This document shows, piece by piece, positions 1 to 5,406 of a stretch of DNA of 5,406 bases. Numbering within the stretch: the stretch's first letter is position 1; every line of letters begins with the position of its first letter. A model generated the notes under the pieces. It was not told where the DNA came from, did no database searches, and worked only from the letters and a program-made list of their open reading frames with translations. This DNA is from SIG440 sp045645905 (lineage in GTDB: Bacteria > Bacillota > Clostridia > Monoglobales > Monoglobaceae): the NCBI GenBank assembly GCA_045645905.1, contig JAZRJT010000043.1, forward strand, positions 1 to 5,406. Reading direction: 5' to 3'. The translations under genes and the position numbers were made by a program.

Positions 1-827
1 CCGTAACCATTACAAGTATGGTAAACTTCGGTGCAAATGACGGTCGCACGATTATTATTGTTCTGTGTGCTGCAATGCTTGCGATTGTTATCTGGGCAAC
101 GCTTGCATGGGTGTTCGGTATCCCTACAAGCGAAAGCCACGCACTTATCGCAGGGCTTACCGGCGGTGCTATGGCTCTTTGCGGTATGGACGCTATTGTA
201 TGGAGTCAGTGGAGCAAGGCACTTTACGGTATTGCAATTTCCGTAACCTTAGGCTTTGGTCTTGCATGGTTGATATGTAAACTTGTAACGAAGATATGCT
301 TCAAAGCGAATAGACCTAAAACGGAGCCGTTTTTCAAAGGTGCTCAGATTGTTGGCTCGGCTGCGATGGCATTTATGCATGGAGCGCAGGACGGTCAGAA
401 GTTTATGGGTATTATCCTGCTGTGCGTATTTACACTCGAAGGCACAGGAGCAGCAGGAACTACTTTTTCAATCCCGACATGGCTTATGATTCTTTGTTCT
501 ATTGTTATGGGACTTGGAACATCAATGGGCGGTAAAAAAATCATTAAGTCGGTTGGTATGGATATGGTAAAGCTCGAAAAATATCAGGGCTTCGCTGCAG
601 ATATTGCATCATCAATTGCGCTTGTATTCTGCTCATTATTCGGTCTTCCCGTATCTACAACTCATGTAAAAACAACATCAATTATGGGTGTTGGTGCGGT
701 TAAAAGAGTATCGGCGATAAACTTCGGTGTCGTGAAAGAAATGGTACTTACATGGATACTTACATTCCCTGGATGCGGACTCCTCGCATTCTTGGTAACA
801 AAGCTGTTCTTATTTATTTTTAATTAA
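1..827 (+). CDS. pit: PiT-family inorganic phosphate transporter, 5' end cut by window edge
   Basis: This is a membrane permease that takes up phosphate (usually as a metal-phosphate complex) driven by the ion gradient. The frame is open from base 3, before the first ATG at 18 (codons GTA ACC ATT ACA AGT precede it), so ATG18 is an internal methionine and the true start lies upstream. Numbering from that Met, GIPTSESHALI (34-44) is the end of the first PiT repeat. FMHGAQDGQKFMGI (119-132) is the second-repeat signature (family form HGAQDxQKxMG), and GLPVSTTHVKTTSIMG (209-224) is the matching end of the second repeat. Hydrophobic segments lie near 11-33, 66-88, 129-141, 152-166, 192-210 and 240-267. 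The N-terminal part of the first repeat, with the GxNDxxNA-type motif, is missing because of the window edge, perhaps 60-80 residues by family length. The next gene follows after 19 bases and is the usual PiT partner. Family call is firm; the exact substrate is inferred. Confidence 0.93.
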   Translation, partial: VTITSMVNFGANDGRTIIIVLCAAMLAIVIWATLAWVFGIPTSESHALIAGLTGGAMALCGMDAIVWSQWSKALYGIAISVTLGFGLAWLICKLVTKICFKANRPKTEPFFKGAQIVGSAAMAFMHGAQDGQKFMGIILLCVFTLEGTGAAGTTFSIPTWLMILCSIVMGLGTSMGGKKIIKSVGMDMVKLEKYQGFAADIASSIALVFCSLFGLPVSTTHVKTTSIMGVGAVKRVSAINFGVVKEMVLTWILTFPGCGLLAFLVTKLFLFIFN

Positions 828-846
828 TTGAAAGGATGAACGAAAC

Positions 847-1467
847 ATGGCTAAAGGCGATAAATTTTATTTTGAAAACTTTTGTCAGTGTGCTGCACTT
901 TCAAAAAAAGCGGCAGACTATCTGGTAAGCTGTCTGGAAAACTATGATCCAAACAGAATTGAAAAGATGCTTGAAGAAATGCATGAAATTGAACATAATG
1001 CAGATTCAAAGAGACACGAAATGAGCGATAAACTTGCAAAAGCATTTGTAACACCTGTTGACCGTGAGGACTTGGATATGTTAAGCCACAATCTTGACAA
1101 TGTAACTGACAAGATTGAAGATATTATACAGAAACTTTATATTAACAACATAAAGGAAATTAATTCTTCTGCAATTGTATTTGCAAAACAAATAGTGAGA
1201 GCTTGTGAACATCTCTGCGAAATTATGGATGAATTTGAAAATTTCAAGAAATCCAAAAAAATGCAATCTCTCATTATTAAGCTAAACGATATTGAGGATG
1301 AATGTGATAAAATCTACCTTTCTTCAATGCGTGAGCTTATGAAAAATCCGCAGGATGTCCTTGTTACAATTTCGTGGCGTGAAATATTCGATTGCTTTGA
1401 ATCTTGTGCCGATGTATGCGAAAATGTGAGCGAAAACGTCGGTTCAGTTATTATGAAAAATACTTAA
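847..1467 (+). CDS. DUF47 family PhoU-like protein, phosphate transport accessory
   Basis: This is a cytoplasmic, all-helical 206-residue protein of the DUF47/PhoU-like family, normal length for the family (about 205-215). It has no signal peptide or membrane segment. Acid-rich helical motifs typical of the family are visible: EEMHEIEHNADSKRHEM at 43-59, then VDREDLDMLSHNLDNVTDKIEDI at 71-93 (family form DRxDLxxLxxxLDxVxDxIE), DIEDECDKIY at 148-157, and a C-terminal FESCADVCENVSENV at 184-198, where families usually show ERxADxxExV. The acidic E/DxxxD patterns are the presumed metal-binding sites. Members are usually encoded beside PiT transporters and are thought to modulate them; the mechanism is not well settled. 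The ATG at 847 has an AAAGGA ribosome site at 831-836 and sits 19 bases after the transporter stop, so the two are co-transcribed. A hairpin terminator follows directly. Confidence 0.92.
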   Translation: MAKGDKFYFENFCQCAALSKKAADYLVSCLENYDPNRIEKMLEEMHEIEHNADSKRHEMSDKLAKAFVTPVDREDLDMLSHNLDNVTDKIEDIIQKLYINNIKEINSSAIVFAKQIVRACEHLCEIMDEFENFKKSKKMQSLIIKLNDIEDECDKIYLSSMRELMKNPQDVLVTISWREIFDCFESCADVCENVSENVGSVIMKNT

Positions 1468-1477
1468 TTCTTTAAGA

Positions 1478-1522
1478 CACAAAGCCGATGCGCTAAGGCT
1501 CGCACGGCTTTGTGCTGTTTAT
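1478..1522 (+). terminator. Rho-independent terminator of the pit operon
   Basis: A 14-bp stem pairs CACAAAGCCG-(A)-TGCG at 1478-1492 with CGCACGGCTTTGTG at 1501-1514, with A1488 bulged and an 8-base loop at 1493-1500. It starts 10 bases after the stop of the DUF47 gene. The tail CTGTTTAT is only moderately U-rich, but the same eight bases follow the hairpin at 5080-5113, which suggests both are genuine terminators. The right arm overlaps the first codons readable in the DUF368 remnant, including its only early GTG. Confidence 0.8.
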
Positions 1523-2120
1523 AGGGCTATCCCACTTTGCATCGTGGCTTATGAAACTTAGCAGCGAGCTTGTTATCTGTGCGTTTATAGGCTTTATTAT
1601 AGGAACATTCCCCGAACTATGGGAAGATGCAGGCATAAAAGGCAGAAGCACAAAATCGTATATCAGTATAGCAGTCGGCTTTGCCTTAATGCTTACACTT
1701 CTGTTCCTCTTTGAAAGCCATGCTCAAGTACAGGTTAAGGCAGATGTTTTCGGATTCTTGCTTTGCGGGATATTATGGGGTTTAAGTTTCTTTGTACTGG
1801 GCTTAAGCCCGTCAACTCTTCTGCTGTTCTTCGGACAGTATCAGCCGATGCTTGATGGAATATCCGGGTTTGATATAGAGGTTATTATACCGCTTGTAGT
1901 TGGTATTGTCGCATATGTGATGCATCCAAGGTAGTTAATGCGGCACACAAAAAAGTATTACGGATTAAGCTCACACGTAATAATCGGTGTTGTTGTGGCA
2001 ACAACCATGATGATTTTACCCGATTGGAGTACCGTTGGTTTCGGTCATATTATCTGCATTGTATACGGTGCATTGGTATCGTTTGCCTTTACTCGTATCT
2101 GTGCAAGATTGAAAAAATAG
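1512..2120 (+). pseudogene. Decayed DUF368 membrane protein gene (PopT-like family), 5' truncated with internal stop
   Basis: Two pieces in the same frame, 1512-1934 (140 codons) and 1938-2120 (60 codons), are separated by a TAG at 1932-1934. Together they give about 203 codons, against roughly 270-300 for intact DUF368 proteins. The first piece shows family-like stretches: AFIGFIIGTFPELW (residues 24-37) and LGLSPSTLLLFFGQYQPML (96-114), the counterpart of the second PGxSGS-type motif with Leu where Pro is expected. The second piece, GLSSHVIIGVVVATTMMILP, continues the C-terminal half. About six hydrophobic segments remain. Intact relatives begin with a conserved PGVSGGT-type motif; here that region is gone and the DUF47 terminator abuts instead. 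The only early start, GTG1512, lies inside the terminator stem with no good ribosome site; ATG1551 also lacks one. In the family, PopT moves undecaprenyl phosphate back across the membrane; this copy is probably non-functional. The family call rests on remembered motifs, so it is moderately sure; broken status is well supported. Confidence 0.72.
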
Positions 2121-2142
2121 ATTTATTAAAATACACATATTT

Positions 2143-2147
2143 GGAGG
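2143..2147 (+). promoter_or_regulatory. Ribosome binding site GGAGG deciding the trkA start
   Basis: TTGGAGGAAAA precedes two in-frame candidate starts. GTG2152 is only 4 bases after GGAGG, which is too close. ATG2161 is 13 bases after it, slightly long but acceptable. TrkA proteins begin directly with the first beta strand (MKIVIIGxGxxG), which fits ATG2161. Confidence 0.65.
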
Positions 2148-2160
2148 AAAAGTGCAACAT

Positions 2161-3516
2161 ATGAAAATAGTAATTATCGGTCTCGGCACAATTGGCAGGA
2201 CCATACTTGGCAGTTTGTCCGGTGAAGGACATAACATTACAATTATTGATGAAAATAAAGAAAAAATTGAAAGTCTTATCGAAAAATATGATGTGTCTGG
2301 TGTTGCAGGAAACGGCGCGTGCCTTGATGTACAAAAAGAAGCAAATGTCGGCGGTGCAGATTTAGCTATCGTCCTTACAAAAAGCGATGAATTAAATGTG
2401 TTTGCGTGCCTTGTTGCAAAGCAATTAGGGGTGGAGAACACTATTGCCCGTGTAAGAAACCCTGATTACAGAAAACAAATTATGGATATGAGGGATAAGC
2501 TTGGTATTTCTATGATTGTAAATCCTGAGCAGGACACAGCAACAGAAATATTTAATCTCATCAACCTTCCGGCAATCGCACAGTTTGAACGATTTGCTAA
2601 AGGCAGAGTTTTACTTGTAGAGATTATTGCAGATGCCGGATGCACTATGATAGGTAAAAGCCTTATTTCACTTGGTAAAAAGCTGAACACCAAAGTGCTT
2701 ATCTGTGCAGTTCAGAGAGGTCAGAGTGTGACAATTCCTACCGGTAACTTTGTTATTGAGGAAGGCGATAAAATTTATCTTACTTCGGATGCAAAATCCT
2801 TGCGTGACTTTTTGGCTGAAATCAATCTTTACACAACACCGCTTAAAAACATTATGATTGTCGGCGGCAATAAGATAGGATATTATCTCGCAAATGAACT
2901 ATCTAAAAAGAAATATAATATCAAACTGATAGAAAGCAATAAAGCAAAAGCCGAAGAGCTTGCCGAGGAGTTGACTCGCGTAACCATCATTCACGGAAAC
3001 GGAACGCAACACGACCTGCTCATAGAGGAAGGTATTGAAGCAATGGATGCTTTTGTTGCACTTACTGACATAGATGAAGAAAATATGGTTGTGTCTATGT
3101 TTGCCAACAAAATGAAGGTCAGAAAGACTATCACTAAGATTAAGAGTGAAGAGCTTTATGGTATGCTTGATGAGCTTGGTATTAATAACACTGTTTCGCC
3201 AAAGGATATCGTTGCAAACAGAATAATCAGCTATATCCGTGCTATTGCAAATACAATGGGCAGTAATGTGTCGTCGCTTTATCGTGTGGCAAACGGTAAG
3301 GTTGAGGCTTTGGAATTTTACGCAAAGACTCATGAGAATATCTATGACAAGCCGCTTAAAGATTTAAACATTAAGGAAAACTGTCTGATTGCTTGTATTA
3401 TCAGGCACAGCGAGGTCATTATTCCCGGCGGTAATGATTGCATCAAATTTGGAGATAACGTCATCGTTGTAACGACACACAAAAATTTTGATGACCTGAC
3501 AGATATTTTTGAATAA
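2161..3516 (+). CDS. trkA: TrkA, NAD-binding regulatory subunit of Trk potassium uptake
   Basis: This is a cytoplasmic peripheral protein that forms a ring under the TrkH pore and gates K+ uptake in response to bound nucleotides. It has 451 residues, the usual full length (about 450), with a duplicated RCK architecture. The first Rossmann domain covers about 1-120, with G7-x-G9-x-x-G12 and the acidic D30 at the end of strand 2 that typically binds the NAD ribose; GNGACLDV at 50-57 follows. The first TrkA_C domain is about 140-222. The second Rossmann domain is about 229-350, with GGNKIG at 235-240 and E258 in the place of D30, then HGNGTQHDLL at 278-287. The second TrkA_C domain is about 375-451. 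The second nucleotide site lacks the strict GxGxxG form. The start was set to ATG2161 rather than GTG2152 because the family opens with the first beta strand. trkH follows 14 bases downstream, so they form one operon. No convincing promoter was seen in the 40-base gap upstream. Confidence 0.95.
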   Translation: MKIVIIGLGTIGRTILGSLSGEGHNITIIDENKEKIESLIEKYDVSGVAGNGACLDVQKEANVGGADLAIVLTKSDELNVFACLVAKQLGVENTIARVRNPDYRKQIMDMRDKLGISMIVNPEQDTATEIFNLINLPAIAQFERFAKGRVLLVEIIADAGCTMIGKSLISLGKKLNTKVLICAVQRGQSVTIPTGNFVIEEGDKIYLTSDAKSLRDFLAEINLYTTPLKNIMIVGGNKIGYYLANELSKKKYNIKLIESNKAKAEELAEELTRVTIIHGNGTQHDLLIEEGIEAMDAFVALTDIDEENMVVSMFANKMKVRKTITKIKSEELYGMLDELGINNTVSPKDIVANRIISYIRAIANTMGSNVSSLYRVANGKVEALEFYAKTHENIYDKPLKDLNIKENCLIACIIRHSEVIIPGGNDCIKFGDNVIVVTTHKNFDDLTDIFE

Positions 3517-3530
3517 GGCGGCGATATAAG

Positions 3531-5072
3531 ATGAATTATAGAAAGCTTGGTAAAATACTCGGCAAGATTATGATTTTAGAGAGCATACTTCTGCTTGCTC
3601 CTCTCCTCGTTGCTTTTATATACAAGGAAGGACTCAGAAATATACTTGCATTTGCTATACCAATCGTAGTTCTTGCTGTCATCGGATTTTTGTTGCAAAT
3701 TCCAAAGCCTGATAAAAATACTCTTTATCAAAAAGAAGGTTTTGCTCTGACGGCTCTCGTTTGGATTGTAATGACTCTGTTCGGAGCTATACCGTTTGTT
3801 ATTAACGGTGATATTCCCAATTACATAGATGCTTGCTTCGAGATAATGTCCGGCTTTACTACAACAGGCTCAAGCATCATTCCCGACATCACCTCAGTAT
3901 CTCATTCCACACTCTTTTGGAGAAGCTTTTCGCACTGGATAGGCGGGATGGGTATTCTTGTATTCGTGCTGATATTCATTCCTGAAAGCAACGAAGGTTC
4001 ATCTATGCACCTTCTTCGTGCAGAAAGTCCCGGTCCGCAGGTTGGAAAGATTGTTTCAAAAATGAAGGTTACAACAAGAATACTGTACCTTATCTATCTT
4101 GGAATGACAGTTTTGCAAGTCGTTATAATGATGTTTGATAAACCAATACCAGGATATGAAAACGAAAAATTCTTTTTCAGCTTACTCGCCACCTTCGGAT
4201 GTGCAGGCACGGGAGGCTTTGGATTTATTCCCGGCAGTATAGAACTGTTTCATCCGTTCTCGCAGTATGTAATGTCAATTTTCCTTATACTGTTCGGATG
4301 CAATTTCAGTCTTTATTATCTGCTGCTTATAGGTAAGCTCAAACAGGTTCTCAAAAGTGAGGAATTCAGAAGTTACTTCCTGATTATAGGTGCGGCAGTT
4401 ACTTTTGTGTTTATAAGCCTTGTGGGAAGATTTGAAGCCTTTCCGCAAGTATATACAAACGAAGAAGCCTTCCGTCATTCGCTGTTTCAGGTAGCATCTT
4501 TGATGACTACCGCAGGCTATACAACAACAGATTATCATGTATGGCCTATGCTTGCAACAACCACTATTGTTGTAGTTATGTTCATTGGTGCTATGGCAGG
4601 CTCAACCGCAGGCGGTATAAAGGTGTCAAGAATTGTTATTGCACTTAAAGGTGCACATATCAATGTGAGAAAGCTTATCAATCCGCACTATATCCCTAAA
4701 ACAAAGTTCGAGGGAAAAACATTGGAAGAACGCACTATCAACGATGTGTTTGCATTTATAACGCTATTTTTCTTTATCTTCCTTTCAGCATTGTTCCTGT
4801 TATCATTCGATCCTGTAAATGGTCAGACTATGAAGATAGTATCGGATGCAGGAGAATATACTGTAAATCACGGATTTTTCAGTAACTTCTCGGCGGTACT
4901 TACTTGTATATCCAATGTAGGTCCTGCATTTGAGGCAGTAGGCCCATATGCAAGCTTTGCAGAATACAGTGGATTTTCAAAAATTGTGCTGACACTCACA
5001 ATGATGATTGGAAGACTTGAAATTCTCCCGGTATTAATCTTATTCAGCCCACGAACTTGGAAAAGAGTATAA
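3531..5072 (+). CDS. trkH: TrkH, potassium-translocating membrane subunit
   Basis: This integral membrane protein forms the K+ pore of the Trk system; it works with the TrkA encoded just upstream. It has 513 residues, slightly longer than the usual 480-490. Four pore-loop repeats, each with a filter glycine, are visible: FTTTGSS at 109-115, GCAGTGGFG at 223-231, MTTAGYTTTD at 325-334 and SNVGPAFEAVGP at 461-472. The third repeat is followed by the flexible intramembrane loop GAMAGSTAGGIKVSRI at 353-368, which gates the pore in this family, and by the basic cytoplasmic stretch NVRKLINPHYIPK at 378-390. Two helices lie before the first repeat (about 12-30 and 38-56). The fourth loop reads GPA where many relatives have GPG. 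The ribosome site AAGGCGG at 3515-3521 overlaps the trkA stop and is 9 bases from ATG3531. A bidirectional terminator follows 7 bases after the stop. Confidence 0.95.
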   Translation: MNYRKLGKILGKIMILESILLLAPLLVAFIYKEGLRNILAFAIPIVVLAVIGFLLQIPKPDKNTLYQKEGFALTALVWIVMTLFGAIPFVINGDIPNYIDACFEIMSGFTTTGSSIIPDITSVSHSTLFWRSFSHWIGGMGILVFVLIFIPESNEGSSMHLLRAESPGPQVGKIVSKMKVTTRILYLIYLGMTVLQVVIMMFDKPIPGYENEKFFFSLLATFGCAGTGGFGFIPGSIELFHPFSQYVMSIFLILFGCNFSLYYLLLIGKLKQVLKSEEFRSYFLIIGAAVTFVFISLVGRFEAFPQVYTNEEAFRHSLFQVASLMTTAGYTTTDYHVWPMLATTTIVVVMFIGAMAGSTAGGIKVSRIVIALKGAHINVRKLINPHYIPKTKFEGKTLEERTINDVFAFITLFFFIFLSALFLLSFDPVNGQTMKIVSDAGEYTVNHGFFSNFSAVLTCISNVGPAFEAVGPYASFAEYSGFSKIVLTLTMMIGRLEILPVLILFSPRTWKRV

Positions 5073-5079
5073 ATATAAA

Positions 5080-5127
5080 CGGAGCCGATAAATCGAAAGA
5101 AATCTCGGCTCCGCTGTTTATTTCCTT
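5080..5127. terminator. Bidirectional terminator between trkH and the convergent gene
   Basis: A 9-bp perfect GC-rich stem pairs CGGAGCCGA (5080-5088) with TCGGCTCCG (5105-5113), with a 16-base loop. On the plus strand the tail is CTGTTTATTTCCTT. On the minus strand the tail reads TTTATATTTATAC, also U-rich. The stop codon of the minus-strand gene (5118-5120) lies in the plus-strand tail, so one hairpin plausibly ends both transcripts. Confidence 0.85.
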
Positions 5128-5406
5128 AATTTTCTGCAATATTGTGTACACAGCTTGTCAGTACATTCACAACATTTAAGTGCCATATTGCTGTTTTCCC
5201 AAAACCGCTCCGGATATGTAAATACACATATTTCCCAGATAAGCCATATTAAAAACGAAAAAACTACCAGCGTCCATGAGTAAAAGCTGTTTACCGCCAC
5301 AATGGGCAAAAACATCATTAAATGGTCCCAATTAAATATTCTGCAGGTGGTACAGCATTTGTTTTTCATAATAAGTCTGAACGGGCACCATATAAGAACG
5401 CATATC
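5118..5406 (-). CDS. Small cysteine-rich membrane protein of unknown function, 5' end beyond window
   Basis: I cannot assign a function. The minus-strand frame is open from the stop at 5118-5120 to the window edge. A Met at 5369-5367 would give 83 residues, but the upstream codons read ICVLIWCPFRLI without a stop and continue the same hydrophobic and Cys-rich style. No ribosome site is visible before that Met, so the true start is probably beyond the edge. Numbering from that Met: a cysteine cluster CCTTC at 5-9 and CRIFNWD at 9-15, a hydrophobic region from about 16 to 50 (one or two membrane segments), a charged YPERFWENSN at 52-61, and a second cluster CCECTDKLCTQYC at 66-78 with a basic end. 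The two clusters flanking a membrane segment suggest metal or Fe-S binding or disulfides, which is inference. The layout resembles conserved hypothetical proteins of gut clostridia as I remember them. It converges on trkH with a shared terminator and is not in its operon. Confidence 0.7.
   Translation of the reverse strand, partial: ICVLIWCPFRLIMKNKCCTTCRIFNWDHLMMFLPIVAVNSFYSWTLVVFSFLIWLIWEICVFTYPERFWENSNMALKCCECTDKLCTQYCRKLRK

Noticed and set aside
18..20. ATG18 as the start of the phosphate transporter
   Set aside because: The frame is open upstream to the window edge, and starting here would remove the first half of the first PiT repeat; it is an internal Met.
31..280. Overlapping plus-strand open frames of 71 codons inside the phosphate transporter
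   Set aside because: They lie in other frames of a clear transporter gene, with no motif or ribosome site.
1938..2120. Independent 60-residue membrane protein starting at ATG1938
   Set aside because: It is in frame with the upstream DUF368 piece, has no ribosome site (the preceding bases are CAAGGTAGTTA, with stop and start 3 bases apart), and reads as the family's C-terminal continuation. Translational coupling cannot be fully excluded.
2109..2140. Possible promoter TTGAAA ... CATATT before trkA
   Set aside because: The spacing and -10 match are poor, and a transcript starting there would begin at the ribosome site.
2152..2154. GTG2152 as the trkA start
   Set aside because: It is only 4 bases from GGAGG, and adds three residues before the conserved first strand; ATG2161 fits the family.
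2016..2441. Minus-strand open frame of 141 codons
   Set aside because: It lies antisense across the DUF368 remnant and the start of trkA, shows no family resemblance and mirrors the coding pattern of trkA.
2899..3333. Minus-strand open frame of 144 codons inside trkA
   Set aside because: It is fully antisense to a well-supported gene, with a Cys/His/Ile-rich composition typical of a shadow frame.
4275..4538. Minus-strand open frame of 87 codons inside trkH
   Set aside because: It is antisense to conserved pore-loop coding sequence and has no recognisable motif or ribosome site.

Overview
The window looks like a piece of an AT-leaning Firmicutes genome, most likely a gut-type clostridium (Ruminococcaceae/Oscillospiraceae or Eubacterium-like). 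The reasons are the protein style (PiT plus DUF47 pair, clostridial TrkA/TrkH pair, a DUF368 relic), the purine-rich AGGAGG-type ribosome binding sites and the compact co-directional spacing. The taxonomic placement is inference from sequence style only.

Layout: (1) Bases 1-1467 are a phosphate-uptake operon: the C-terminal three quarters or so of a PiT-family phosphate transporter, cut by the left window edge, followed after 19 bases by its usual partner, a DUF47/PhoU-like accessory protein. (2) A strong hairpin terminator at 1478-1522 closes that operon. (3) Bases about 1512-2120 hold a decaying DUF368 membrane-protein gene (the family includes the undecaprenyl-phosphate translocase PopT). 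Its N-terminal part, with the family's first conserved motif, is missing. Its left end collides with the terminator hairpin, and the reading frame carries a TAG stop at 1932-1934 that is best explained by a compensating pair of one-base changes in A-runs. (4) Bases 2161-5072 are a trkA-trkH operon: the cytoplasmic NAD-binding gating subunit and the membrane pore subunit of a Trk potassium uptake system, 14 bases apart. (5) A bidirectional terminator at 5080-5127 separates it from a convergent gene on the minus strand (5118 to the right edge). That gene encodes a small cysteine-rich membrane protein of unknown function and is very probably cut by the window edge.

Together this is a stretch of inorganic-ion transport (phosphate, then potassium) with a lost membrane-lipid-carrier gene between the two operons. 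I see no CRISPR array, insertion sequence, tRNA, rRNA, riboswitch or defence system. The most notable non-routine items are the mode of decay of the DUF368 gene, its overlap with the terminator, and the unassigned cysteine-rich protein. I do not find strong evidence for a new biological system here.
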